From Odiellus spinosus (lineage: Eukaryota > Arthropoda > Arachnida > Opiliones > Phalangiidae), in assembly GCA_963920705.1 (NCBI GenBank), contig OY987231.1, positions 23,103,024-23,167,023 of the forward strand: DNA of 64,000 bases. The letters are read 5' to 3'. The position numbers and the translations under genes were made by a program. Of this stretch, positions 40,601 through 53,450 are shown piece after piece. The notes beneath the pieces are model-generated. The model was not told the DNA's origin, did no database searches, and was given only the letters and a program-made list of their open reading frames with translations. Numbering within the stretch: position 1 is the stretch's first letter; the number at the start of each line of letters is the position of its first letter.

Positions 40601-43600
40601 AAGGATAACGAACTAATTAATATTTAATTAAGGATAACGAACTAATTAATATTTAATTAAGGATAACGAACTAATTAATATTTAATTAAGGATAACGAAC
40701 TAATTAATATTTAATTAAGGATAACGAACTAATTAATATTTAATTAAGGATAACGAACTAATTAATATTTAATTAAGGATAACGAACTAATTAATATTTA
40801 ATTAAGGATAACGAACTAATTAATATTTAATTAAGGATAACGAACTAATTAATATTTAATTAAGGATAACGAACTAATTAATATTTAATTAAGGATAACG
40901 AACTAATTAATATTTAATTAAGGATAACGAACTAATTAATATTTAATTAAGGATAACGAACTAATTAATATTTAATTAAGGATAACGAACTAATTAATAT
41001 TTAATTAAGGATAACGAACTAATTAATATTTAATTAAGGATAACGAACTAATTAATATTTAATTAAGGATAACGAACTAATTAATATTTAATTAAGGATA
41101 ACGAACTAATTAATATTTAATTAAGGATAACGAACTAATTAATATTTAATTAAGGATAACGAACTAATTAATATTTAATTAAGGATAACGAACTAATTAA
41201 TATTTAATTAAGGATAACGAACTAATTAATATTTAATTAAGGATAACGAACTAATTAATATTTAATTAAGGATAACGAACTAATTAATATTTAATTAAGG
41301 ATAACGAACTAATTAATATTTAATTAAGGATAACGAACTAATTAATATTTAATTAAGGATAACGAACTAATTAATATTTAATTAAGGATAACGAACTAAT
41401 TAATATTTAATTAAGGATAACGAACTAATTAATATTTAATTAAGGATAACGAACTAATTAATATTTAATTAAGGATAACGAACTAATTAATATTTAATTA
41501 AGGATAACGAACTAATTAATATTTAATTAAGGATAACGAACTAATTAATATTTAATTAAGGATAACGAACTAATTAATATTTAATAATAGAACTAAAAAT
41601 TTAAAATAAATGAGATAATTAAGAAATTAAATTCTAATGAAAATTAACTAATTAAAATTGAAGATAACCAAGAAATTAAAATAAAATTCTAATGAAAAAT
41701 AACTAATTAAAATTAAAGATAAGATAACCAAGAAATTAAAATTAAGGATAACCAAGAAATTAAAACTAAATTCTAATGAAAGATAACTAAGAAATTAAAT
41801 TTAAAATTAAGTTAAAGATAACCGAGAAATTAAAATTAAATGATAATGAAAGATATCTTAGTTAACTAAGAAATTAAAATTAGATTAAAGATAACCAAGA
41901 AATTAAAATTAAATTAAAGATAACTAAGAAATTAAATTAAATGAATGATAACTATGATGATTGATGACTAAGAAATTAAATTAATCATTAAATATTACCT
42001 TATTGCCAATATCACAAAGAATAGAGTGTAGTTTTGTTCCGATATCCATTAAAGGTTTACCGATCCCTTGAAGTCCTTCCAATTCGCTGAACAACTAATT
42101 TAAATATAAATAATCAATCCCCTAGTTTTCGAGTCAAAAATTTGGCGTAATTACTTTTTCGTATCGAGTGCGTAGAGTTTGTTCTTGTTCTTGAAGTTGA
42201 CTATTTTGTTGCAAAAGTTCATCCAATCGTTTTTGCATCGAAGTCATCCGGGAATTTCTATCAAGATAATATCCAACGAATTCGACGCTGAAAGCGACCG
42301 GAATATGCCACTTTTTTCGAATATCAATCATGGTATCGGTACTTGACAAGTAAGTTTGCGTATTGAGTCCCAGAAGTTCGGATTTCCTCGCGAGTCTTCG
42401 ATAAGCCGTAGCGCTCGAAGTAAGGAGTCGAGGCATTTTTTGAGTCGGTACTATAGATTCTACAGTTACGTTACAAAACTATTCTTTAACAAGGTACAAC
42501 ATCGATAACGAAAGTAATTACCCCACGGCGGAGGTTTGGAAGCTTGAGCCGCGTTGTATTTCTCTCGATGCCAAGCCAGTTTACGTTCTATTCGAGATTT
42601 CTCCTCCGACGGAGGCATACTTTCTAATCTGTTCTCTTTCGTTTGAGATTGTAGCGCTAACCAATTTCGTCTTTTGTTTCGAATGATTCCCTTTTCGGCG
42701 TGAACTTTACAATAAGCGAAAAAAGGATCCGCAATCTAAGAGAAAAATGCTCATTTAGCCAAAAATTTCAATATTTTGATATTTTTATCTAACTTCTTCG
42801 GTGGAAGCTTCCGAAAGAAGACCCTCTCTTTGAGCGCAAGTAACGTGAAAATAAGTACGACACATTCCAGCATCGCAACTGATACAAACTCCGGTTCGAC
42901 AAAAACGATCATCTTCGCATAAAGTGCATGCCTATAATTATTTATTCGTTTAAAAAAAGGATAAACTGGATAATGAAAGCCGAGTAACGTGTTATTTTCT
43001 TTGTTTCATCTATTAATTAGATAAAAACAATATTACCTTTGCTCCCCAACGAGAATATGGCATCTCGAATAAAGTTACTGGTGAGAGTTTATCAACATCT
43101 CCAAAAGCCACGCCAGATATATACAGGGCGCAAACTAAATGAACCCATCGACCAACATCCGTTTCTTTAAAAATTCCACCAGGATTTGGGCAAAGTTCGC
43201 ATATCTTGAAAGCAAAATAAATTTCTTATTTAATTTACATTAAATTTCACGTAACTTACGGGAGACATGTTTCCGGCTTTACAAGCGTCGCAAAACCACG
43301 GTTCTGTAGAACTGGAAGAGGCGTTACTGACCGCCGTATCAGTATCGCTAATGCCGTAACAGCCTGCTTAGGGAGAAAAAAATTCCCCCAAGAAAAAGCG
43401 AAATTGTTATCAATTAAACAAGATGTTAAATTTAATGATAAGGTAATTTTGTATTAAGTACAACTACCTTCATGAACGGTGATACCGCAACAATCGCATT
43501 CGACTATTTCATCATTCCCTTCGCTAACATCACCCAAACACACGCAACAAATAAGTACTTTTAAATGTTTGTTTTGGGAATCAGTCGAAATCTAAATAAA

Positions 43601-44304
43601 GATACCTATATAATAACTACAAAAATATAGTGAGGAACTAAGTTACTCTTTGCTTGACTTGATTTTGGCGATGAATGGCTCGATCAATCAAATCACCCAC
43701 GGATAGCTTGGGTAATTTAACATCATTTTCATCAACTTTAATGGAAGAGTTTTTAGTCAAATTGGAACCGGCGCAGGTCATAATATCCTGCAGTTCAATC
43801 TTAGGTTCCTTCTTAACAATGTTTTTTAAAGGATCCTTCTTTTTTGGCTTTTCTACTTCTTTATCATCTCCGCTTTCATCCTCATCTTCGTCATCATCGC
43901 TGTTGTCTTTGACGCTTTCCCCGGAATCATCGCCAGAATCGTCGTTTTCGTGTTCTCCAATTTTAAAATCACTGTCGTCAGAGCTATCCTCCAAGTCTCC
44001 AAAGTCAAGCAACTGAAGGTTTTTTTCCACGGGTTTAACGCGTCGTTTACTAGGATCTCTTTCGACTGAAAACGTTTAGGAGGTATGATTATTGGTATAG
44101 GAAGGGTTCGCTAATAAATAATGAGAGCCTAGGCTTTAATAATCCAAGATGGTGAAGACGGGGGAATCAAATTTAATTTTCAAGGAGCCCATCAAAAATC
44201 GATCGTATAATTTGTATAACGCCTCCGCAAAGGCCTACTAGGCAGTACTTACCCATGGCTTTGTAAAGAAATCCAATGTTTTTATCCGTTAGTTTTTCTT
44301 CCAT
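37674..44304 (-). CDS. PHF14: PHD finger protein 14 (15 exons, 866 aa)
   Basis: Nuclear histone-reading protein. Exons: 44304-44253, 44065-43647, 43591-43468, 43363-43260, 43204-43037, 42931-42794, 42735-42522, 42450-42155, 42094-41999, 40319-40219, 39498-39367, 39125-38690, 38616-38498, 38349-38241, 37766-37674; phases agree and give 867 codons (human about 888 residues). An acidic N-terminus contains DLEDSSDDSDFKIGE. PHD1 starts CCVCLGDVSEGNDEIVECDC. The extended PHD includes ICELCPNPGGIFKETDVGRW, HLVCALYISGVAFGDVDKL, CTLCEDDRFCRTGVCISCDA and YFHVTCAQREGLLSEA. A coiled coil (about 450-500) follows. PHD3 is CGICHRSNDQHFLAKCDKC..CLDPPLTRMPKKTKSQGW and PHD4 is CCRCGESGEPSNLVKCDECK..CLRPPVKKSPKQRGYTWHC. 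The intron 41998-40320 carries a 29-bp satellite. Confidence 0.95.
39600..39757. mobile_element. MITE family C copy
   Basis: Inverted words CCATCCATCGTCCGCTT (about 39629-39645) and AGCAGACGATAGATGG (about 39722-39737), then CAGCCATCTTGGGGTAAA at the right end. The left end is diverged. It lies in a PHF14 intron. Confidence 0.55.
40029..40102. mobile_element. Short MITE family C element
   Basis: Arms ACCCCAAGATGG (40029-40040) and CCATCTTGGGGT (40091-40102) are exact inverses. The inner word AAGCGGACGATGGAT matches the larger copy at 39.6 kb. It lies in the same PHF14 intron. Confidence 0.65.
40375..40415. repeat. 41-bp palindrome resembling MITE family A ends
   Basis: CAGAAGCGGATGAAACC (40375-40391) pairs with GGTTTTATCCACTTCTG (40399-40415) with two mismatches. 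The first 17 bases differ from the family A terminus (CAGAAGCCGATGAAACC) at one position, so this may be an extreme internally deleted derivative or a separate hairpin. Confidence 0.55.
40499..41585. repeat. 29-bp tandem satellite, about 37 copies
   Basis: The unit TTAATATTTAATTAAGGATA plus ACGAACTAA repeats with almost no variation over about 1.09 kb in the PHF14 intron between exons 9 and 10. The unit contains the AT palindrome-like AATTAATATTTAATT. The following 400 bp (41590-41990) are a degenerate AT-rich mix of AAGAAATTAAAATTAAA and GATAACC words, probably an older array. Because 29 is not a multiple of 3, no long reading frame results. Confidence 0.95.
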
Positions 44305-45371
44305 TTTCGCGATTAATTTTTTAAATACGACTAAGTATTTATACTAAATAATAAAAGTTGGTTACCTAATCGTAATTAATACGTACATTTTAATATTGTT
44401 AACTAAAGAAATAATCGCGCAAAAAAACTAACCACCACTTCCAAAGGAAAAATGAAAACTAAACTGAAGCTTTTTTTGTCTAGACCAATCAGAAACGCCC
44501 TCTAGGATGAATAGCTTCACAGCTTGGCGCGCGCGCGTGTTTCAAAAAATTAAATAGGATCTCTTTTTTTCAATAACATAGTTTATAGGCCTAACTTTCT
44601 ATTTCTTAACTTCGAAACACTGAAAATAACCAATTAAATTTTATTACATTAATTAATAGAGAATTCTACTGGACCACTCTCAGAGTACTCTTGATTCCTC
44701 TGAATTTCGCTAAAACCTAATTTCACTAATCCACGCCCGATCGTTAGGCTCTATTGAGTTAAGAGCCGGGTTTTAAAGGCCCCATCTGCTCTGAAATTTG
44801 CTCTTTATCCGACGCTCTTCCCTTAAGCGCACAGCCTAACTTTGACTGTACAGTTTGCCATGTTCAACGTCGTCTGCTAAGCTAGAAAAGACGGCTACTT
44901 TAAAGGGGTTTTATTTACGTAATAAAGTAGTGATATTTAAGCGGGGTTTTACTAGTTTTTGGCATCTTACTATTTCGCATTTTTAACACGGAGTTCTAAC
45001 GCTGATACTATTGAACATTAGGCTTATGTTATAAACTTACGGTGGCAGGAATGTGCCTATAATGAAATAGGCGGAAAAAGAAGCCATTTTTATATAAATT
45101 CTTTTAACTGTTTTTTTGTCGAACTTTATTTACAATTTATATTAATAGTTTATTTGTAGTTAGGGTGGAACTTTTATAATTGCGTAAAACCCCGTTTTAA
45201 TTTGTTTTTAGATCGTTACTTTTGTTATTAATTATTTTTTTCCTTTGATAATTATTTCTTATTATTAAAAAATACATTATATTACAAAAACTGGGTTAGA
45301 ATTATCATGTTTATAAAACAACGGTCGATTTAGATTTATATTTCTTTTTGCCCCGCAATTATTTTCTAAGT
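44305..45371. other. PHF14 upstream spacer with a MITE
   Basis: Holds the PHF14 promoter region, a short (GC)n-type run at about 44525-44538, a family B MITE (44769-44930) and AT-rich sequence. No exon was recognised with confidence. Confidence 0.5.
44769..44930. mobile_element. MITE family B copy
   Basis: TTTAAAGGCCCCATCTGCTC, then CTCTTCCCTTAAGCGCACAG, AACTTTGACTGTACAGTTTG, CAACGTCGTCTGCTAAGCTA and GGCTACTTTAAAGGGG. Same orientation as the 35.5 kb copy and close to the family consensus. Confidence 0.75.
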
Positions 45372-45629
45372 TTATATTTCGTCTTCTTTTAGAGTTATAT
45401 CACTGTCGGAGTATTTGGTGCGGGGTAAAACGCGTTGTCGCGACCCTTCTCGTAATATCGTTAATGTCGTTTGTTCGCGCGAATTTATTCGCTCGCGAAG
45501 AATAACGTTAAAGTCGCTAGTAACGGAAAAACGTAATTTTTTGTAACGAAATAATTCGAAACCCAACAACTCGGGTCGTTTAACCCTTTCGAGGAACGAA
45601 CAACGGTCGAGGAAGATACTAAAGCGGCA
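45372..45629 (-). CDS. Candidate last exon of the leishmanolysin-like gene
   Basis: Following the last clear LMLN exon, which ends in phase 0 at 46100, an acceptor (CTTAG) at 45630 opens an 86-codon in-frame stretch. It starts CRFSIFLDRCSFLERV, ends DSDITLKEDEI and then stops. It is the longest continuation available, but I recognise no family similarity. Other acceptors give a 12-residue tail or a frame that ends in a hydrophobic stretch. The true C-terminus is unresolved. Confidence 0.3.
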   Translation of the reverse strand, partial: CRFSIFLDRCSFLERVKRPELLGFELFRYKKLRFSVTSDFNVILRERINSREQTTLTILREGSRQRVLPRTKYSDSDITLKEDEI

Positions 45630-46099
45630 CTAAGACATCATCTAGGTGGTTTCCAAAGACTTAATAAAAACAAACAAGTCCAAATCACTAAAGTGGCGAC
45701 AGAGGGCGCGCGAATCGAACCCCCGCAATAGAGAACGTCTTTGTAATAGCCTTTTGTCGGCGCTAAGTAGTCTAGGACGTCCATTTCTGGTAGACACTGC
45801 ATTCGTTGTTCCTTGGAGTTTTTGGCGGGAAATTTAAAATTTAATATGTCACGTGGTTAAACTAGCGACTTTAAGTAGGCTTAGCGTTAGGCCTAACTAT
45901 ATTACGTATGATTTGAGTATCTTCTATAGGATATCCTTCGAGATTTAGGACGAGACTTAAAATGTCAGGGAAGGTTTTGAAGATTTAGGCTTAAGGTTGC
46001 CAAAGATTTATGATTCAAAAGTATTTAGCTACAAGAACACGCTAATCAATATGAAGTGTTTGCTTAAATAGAACAATTAAAATTAAATTGGATACTAAC

Positions 46100-49000
46100 C
46101 TGCTGCTGGCAGACCTCCCAGCACGAGGGGCAAATGATAACCCCAATATGTAACCAACCATTCTCGTAGAGTTGAATATTCAACTCTTGACCGCGGTGGT
46201 AACACGTAAACGTGTAATTTGAAACTTCAACGTGTAAGCGGCCATGACGACAAAAATACTGCATTAAAAGAAGAGATTCGATCGAGTTTAATTAACCACC
46301 AATTGGGTAGGATATAGTTAAACCTTTTTACACCCATGGATCAATTAAAATATGGAGGGAGAGTCCAAATTACTCGAGCCAGACAGGGGTGATGACTTTA
46401 TTTCTAGTTTTAAGCGATGGGATAGTATACGTTTTCTGATATTAATATGGATTGAACAAATTCATGGCTTTACCGATTGGTTCTCATCTACCAAATTGGG
46501 TTTTATCGTTCCTTGAGTATAAAAAATTATTGACCTAATTATATTAGACTAAAAACCTACTTTATAACATCCACTACCCCAATGTTGCCACTGTCGAACC
46601 TATTTGAAAAACAAAAAGTGTTAGCCACCGGATTGGAATTACGATTTATATCAATCATAACCTGGTGGCAAGTTCTTTCTTCCCACATTTCGGCGTTATG
46701 ATTGAAACACTTGGAACCCGGTCCGTAATACTCCAAAGCGAAATTTTTCTCCGCTTCTGTAGTAATATTTTATTTTAAGGAAATTAAAATTGCATTACAG
46801 ATGATGATGGACCCAGCACATAAGAGAATTAAATCCATAAATTATAGACTAAAGAAACACAATACGAGTGAAAAAAGCAATTTTTCATGAAATATTATTC
46901 TTAAGCCTAATTTTTTTCCGTTTTCTATATTTAAAATTATAAAACGGTACATTGGATGAAAGAAACCACGCCCATTTCCGCGCTGGATACGAAGAAAACC
47001 ACGGAAATGTCTAAATTTGGTCTACTTAGAGGAAACAGCGGCTAATGGGCTACGCGTGAAAAGAATATTAAAGATGATTAAAGGGCTACAGAATAAAACC
47101 TAGGTAGCTAAACCTAATTGCAGAAGCCGATGAAACCCTCCTTTGAAGTCTATTACTCCCGGGTCTTGTATACCCCTCTCTGTATGGGTTAGTTTCAAAA
47201 AGCGCGATTCGTACGCCTCCTAACGGTAGATATTTTCGGAGCGGGAGTTCGTCGAGCGAATATCTCTAGCAACCTTGGAGTTCGTCAAAAAAACGTCGTC
47301 GTTTGTGGAGAGAGAGAATTTCCAATTTTCCGTAGACAGGGGGTACGAAGTAGGACCCCTCAGATCTCGTAAAATTGTGAATTTTACCCATACAGAGAGG
47401 AGCGCTATATGGAACATTAGAGTAGTAGACTTCAAAGGAGGGTTTCATCGGCTTCTGCTAATTGCGATATCACGCCGACTTTAAATATACTAAATCCACA
47501 ATTTCTTATCATATTCTGAAAGTTAGGCTTAAGAAGGATCCCAGGGAGTTTGATTAACGAGTCTCCGCCCAACGAGAAAACGCGCGTGTCTCTTAAGCCT
47601 AGTGATTGGGCGTTTATAATTAAGAGGATTTAGGCCTATTTAAAGTTTATTCTCCCTTTAAAGATTCGAATAAATTTCTGGTGTTATCGAACTTCGTCAA
47701 TATTTCTACTATACCTTAACGCTGTATACGACCTTTCACTCGCAGACATTAACCAATAAACAAACTATTTTCGTGTCGAAACACTGTTAAACATATATAT
47801 CTAACGTAACTTGGGTTTAATCTTTTATAACGGGAAAACAAATTTCTCCTAGCAACTATAACTGTAACGGCTAAAGGAATTAGAAGCTTATCTCGCTAGT
47901 GACAGAAAATCCTTAGGCTTAAGATTTAAAGCTATAGCAATCAAAGATACACGATACAAGAGAGAGATAGAGATATAAGACGAGTTCACACTACACCATT
48001 TGGTAGTGTATAAGGTCCACATTATTATTTTTAAAGGTTTTCAGTCGTATGGCAGTAAATGAGATGAAAACAATTGATGTCTTCATAGGTTTCCCAACGT
48101 ATTTATTGCCGGAAACGACTAAAACTTTTCAAAAATAAGAGGACGCCCCGTCCAAATATATATTAATTGTAATTCCATTTAACTTAATTTGGTAAATTAG
48201 TAATTACCGGTAAATTAACTAAATTTCTACCCATTATTTATAGTAAAAATAGGTCTAAAGCATAAATAAAAAATATAAATATTAAGCTAGAAATCAATTT
48301 TCAACTTACTGAGAAAGTAGGCTTAACAATTCACGTCAGACACGTAGTGTTAAGCCTATTTTCAGCGCTAAAGCCTATCCAACTAGGAGAGATAAGCCTA
48401 TTTTCAGCGCTAAAGCTTATCCAACTAGGAGAGTTAAGCCTATTTTCAGCGCTAAAGCTTATCCAACTAGGAGAGTTAAGCCTATTTTCAGCGCTAAAGC
48501 TTATCCAACTAGGAGAGTTAAGCCTATTTTCAGCGCTAAAGCTTATCCAACTAGGAGAGTTAAGCCTATTTTCAGCGCTAAAGCTTATCCAACTAGGAGA
48601 GTTAAGCCTATTTTCAACGCTAAAGACTATACAACAAGAGGAGCTAAGCCTATTTTCTGCGCTAAAGCCTATCCAACAAGGAGAGTTAAGCCTATTTTCT
48701 GCGCTAAAGCCAAAACAACATGGAGAGTGTTAAGCCTATTTTCTGGGTTACCCATTGAGAGTGTTAAGCCTATTTTCTAAGTAATTGATTTCTAGCTAAA
48801 TATTTGTTTGAAATCGCGAATTATTCCTATTTTAATGAAACGAATAGAAAAATCTCGTTAGATTTCATTCTCCCTTTACAGTTGATTAAAAATGTATACC
48901 AAGTGCGAACGTAACTTAAGTAAGAGAGGTAAGGAGATGTATTGGGAAACTTACGCGGATTATTCTCGGGAAATTGACATTGAGAGCCTCGTACGACGAC

Positions 49001-52000
49001 ATTGTTCGACTTCCAAGTAAATTCCTGTCGAGTCAAGACGATTATTTCGGAGCCAAGTATTATAATAAGGCCGAGTTCCGAAAAGACTTATTTTATTTAG
49101 GACGTACTTGAATATATGGACAGTAATCGGCTAAACTAACAGATCCTCCATATCGGCCCACGTCCGAGGAAGGCACTGCTGGGATAGTCTCGAAGTTCTG
49201 CAAAAAACACACGTAATACCAGAGGTATATCAAAATATACTTTTAGGTATTGGGGAAGTTCTTCCTAAAAGGCTGAACACAAGCTCGCGAGAAATCGAAA
49301 AAAACTGAAGCTGATTTGAATCAGCTGTTAGATTAATTGTCTATTAGCAGACGACAGGTTTTTAAATTCATATAGGTGGAGCTTTAGTTCCTAAACAATC
49401 GATTTGGATTTATTTCAGAGTTAATTAAGGTTAATTAATGAACAGTAAGATAAAGTAAAAGGATTCCGAAACAAAATCTACTAAGAAGAGTTCCCTGACT
49501 TTTGCAGGTTTTTCCCTGACCTTTTCCAACGATTTTCCCTGACCGTTTCGGCTAATACTACACAATTTTTAACATTTTATTGTTTTATATAATCGCGTTC
49601 GCCAAACTTTGTTGCAGGCGTATCTTTGTTCTAATCTATACAACTGACACGCCGTCAGATGAGAATCTTTTCCGCGGATAATGATTGCAATTTCCTGGCT
49701 TCTCGAAAGATCTTTAAATTCCCTGACTTTCTAAAATATCTGAAAATTCCCTGACTTTTTTGGCTCATTTTCAAATTCCCTGACTTTTCCCTGACTTTCT
49801 AAAATATCTTAAAATTCCCTGACTTTTCCCTGACTTTTTTGGTTCATTTTCAAATTCCCAGACTTTTTTTTATACACTTTTGCTAAAAATGACTCGAGTG
49901 TAGGATAAATTTTTTTGTTACTATCTTAAAGAAGAGAGTGAAGTAGGTTATAATCCTTTTAACAGGGTAACGCCAATTAGTTAGTAATTAAATTAATCAA
50001 ATTAAGCTTTGAGTTCAAACAGAAGCTCATCATCCTCTTTATATAGGACAAAAACTCGACTGGTCCAAACTGTTTACGCACCGAAACGTGTCTCAAGTAT
50101 CTATCCCTCTTCCATTGGTTTCTTTTTTTCAGCACAATCTTATACCCCTTCTTTTTTTTAAATAAAAAAAAAATTGCTCAGCCCCTTGTGATAACATTAG
50201 CATTTGGAGTGTACAGACGTTTGTAATAAGAAGGGAACGGAGTAAATTAGGTTTATTTTTATCGCTGCACCGTGGGAAGTATATTCTCCCACTTCATATA
50301 TATATATATATATATTCAGCCTATACTTCTTCTCAGAGTCTATGGAGGGTAATTCTTACTTGGAAGATTCTTGGCAATTCTTTGTCGTATTCCACGAGAT
50401 TGCAGAGAGCGACCGAGTCACGGTTATCGGTGCATTCCGTTTCCAGAGGATCTCGTTTTACCTTGGATTAATAATGTTTCCAAAAAGAATATTCAAAATT
50501 CTTTTTTTTTTAAATATATCAGAAGCCGATGAAACCCTCCTTTGAAGTCTATTACTCCCGGGTCTTGTCTACCCCTCTCTGTATGGGTTATTCTCAAAAG
50601 GCGCGATTCGTACGTTCGGAGCGAGAGCTCGTCGAGCGAATATCTCTAGCAGCCTCGGAGTTCGTCCAAAAAACGTCGTCGTTTGTGGAGAGAGAGAATT
50701 TCCAATTTTCCGTAGACAGGGGGGGATGAAGTAGGACCCCTTCTAACTCGTAAAATTGGGAATTTTACCCATACAGAGAGGAGCGCTATATGGAACATTG
50801 GAGTAGTAGACTTCAAAGGAGGGTTTCATCGGCTTCTGAATATATATATAATGACATTCTAGCCTTTGGATGACAAACGGATTTTAAAGAAGCAGATCAG
50901 TTCCAAAACAGAACTGCTAGCCTTTCTCTCGCCCTCAGTTTGCACTCACAAATGGTTGGCAATACTGGAGGAACGTCATTTACCCCTTCTAGCGAAAACT
51001 ATGTACTGTTACCAGAGATTATTACCTTTAAAAAGGTTTTACTACAGAGAAGGGCTTGGAAACTGACGTTAAATGTTTTTTTTTTTTTTTTTTTTTTCAA
51101 CCAAGGCCCGCAATAACTTTGATCGAAATAGCGAATCAAGACCGAGCTACGAAGTCACTGATGTGATTACCAAAAACTAAGGTTTAATTTGTTATAACGG
51201 AGATGAGCTAGTTCTAGGTAAAAATTATACCTTTTTTGCTAAGCCTTGGTCAAAACAAGCTCGTTCAAAAACTGATTTCGCAGTTAAAATTACTAGTTTT
51301 TTCCCGCGCTTTTCACTACCGTTTGTCATCCGCGTATTCTAGAAGCGATGGCTATTCTATTATTAATCCAAGGTTTCACCTTATCGCAAAAAGGATGAAT
51401 ACTTTCTCCCCTAAAAAAAATCGGACAAAAAAGAATGCAAATTTTTAGCGCAAAGAACCAGCGGTAAAATAAGAAAAGAAGAAGAAGAAGAAGAAGAGAA
51501 AAAACTAACTCCACACACACACACACACATCACGCAAGAGCCAAAATCTATACATTTAGCTCACTCTGGGGGAATGTAAAACAGAATAAAAAGAAGATCA
51601 AATTTCTTTCCCTGTCTTCGACTCCCTCTTTTTATATCTCTCTCTCTCTTTAACCCAAGTTCGTTAGGGATATGTCAATAGTTTCTACAAGCTTCCCCGA
51701 ATCCCTGGCTAGAAGTTTTCACGAAGGATTCCAAAGAAAAAAAAAAGTGACACCGTTGCTAAGCCTTTTTTTATTTTTCTGACTAGAACCTTGGATGGGA
51801 AAGTTAGGAAGTTCGTTAGGCTTAACTACCACGCGAATTTTACTGGTAATAAAGTTATTTTGAAAAGGGGAAGAGTGGTTGTTATCACGTATTATTTAGG
51901 ACTGTTTTGGGAACGTTAGTTTGGTGACTTTATATCTATAACAGTCGTGTTAAAGAGAGAATGAAGTCCAACAAAGAGTGTTTTTATAATCCACTAGTAC

Positions 52001-53419
52001 ACAAAATTAGCCAAAGAAATATATTTTTAACTCACAAGAAAAGTAGGCTTAATAAGGATTCGTTGATAGTTGAAACAGTCTCATAACAATAAGAAAAACC
52101 TCTATATAATTCTAGTTTGAAAAGTTTTACTGTCGAAATAAAGGGCGCGTTTCTTGTAGATTGTGTTTAACTTTACGTGAATCCTTGTTAAGCCTAAAAC
52201 AGATTTCTATCGTAATATTTGTTTGTAAAATTTAATTGCCAAAGAAAAAGGCCTAAGTTTAAAGATATTTATTAAAATAACTTAACTTTTAAATCATTAG
52301 CCTAGCCTAACTTAGGCCTAAAACATTAATATAACCTAGCTTTTAAGCCTAGCTTTTTATATCTAATTTAAGCCTAACTTCTTGGACTTTTTAAAACATA
52401 AATTTCCTTCCAAACTAAGCTATGAATTAAACATTAGATGGGTTAAAATAATAAGCTTTCGCGGTAAGGTTCATTAGTTAGAAAAATATGTTAATATTTG
52501 ATAAAAAGATTAAGCCTTTTCCTTCGAACTTCTAACGTCAAGTTAAGCCTAACGAACTACTAAACCGGGTTTGATAATAAAGTTAGGGTTAGGTTCGAGC
52601 CGCGACGTTAATGAGTGACAAAAAACCTTTCTTTCTGGGTTTTCAGACGTCGAATTAAAAGGAAATTCTGACGTAAAGAAATTTGGGGAAAAATCATTTT
52701 TTTTTTATCTTGAAGAAAATAGTAAAAAAAAGGCTTAACATTTCAGTTTGATTTTGCAGAGCGTGCAACGCAAGGGTTACCTTTTCTCTATCTTTTTAAC
52801 GCGCTGTCAATTCTAGGCAAGATTGGCAATAAGCCGGTTTAACCACCAAGAAAACGGCCTGGTTAAAACCGTAATTTATTTCGAATTTAAGTATTCAAAA
52901 TTAATACATTCACGAGACTCCAACCTCCGCGTTTTTGGCGATGGGTCAGACACTTTTGAATTCGCTGTACACCTGAGTTCACTAAGTTCAGCTTTGATAG
53001 AGCAAATAGTTCAAAAATTTCGCATACCCGAGTTCGCGAGTGTCTGACCCCTCGGTTTTTGGTTGCAGGTTCAAATATATGTTTAGGTTTATACTATAAC
53101 AAGAAGGATGCCACGATTTTCCCGCCTTTTCCGAGTTTACACAGTTGGTTAGACTCTTATTACAAGTGTCTCACTTCTCTTAGAATTATCTCCTTCTGGT
53201 AATATGGTAAATGTACTCCTTTAAGACTTCTCTATCTGGTGATGGTGAGAACGGATATAGGTTTAACCGTATCAAAAAAAAAAAAAAGGTTGGGGGGGGG
53301 GAGGAAGAATTGTTGGAAAAATATAATAAGGAGAAAGAGACTGATGTCCGTCCCCGGGAGACGACATTAATAGCCAACCCAATTTATAAAAGAGAATTTC
53401 CTCCTATTTTTTCATCTTC

Positions 53420-53450
<31 letters not shown>

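Noticed and set aside
40499-41585. CRISPR-like direct repeats with a 29-bp period
   Set aside because: Repeats are contiguous with no unique spacers, lie in an animal intron, and no cas genes are present.
45690-45770. tRNA-like T-arm (minus strand GGGGGTTCGATTCGC)
   Set aside because: The flanking bases do not form a T stem, and no matching acceptor, D or anticodon arms were found.
46064-46100. LMLN ending by readthrough into VSIQFNFNCSI
   Set aside because: The exon ends at a good CAG|GTTAGT donor, so the extra 11 codons are probably intron. Kept only as an alternative end.
47220-47484. Small open frames within MITE family A copies (also at 50529-50729 and 56489-56891)
   Set aside because: They follow the element, differ in frame between copies and show no transposase motif.
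48347-48733. 128-residue protein of 14-residue repeats
   Set aside because: By-product of the 42-bp array lacking stops; no independent coding support.
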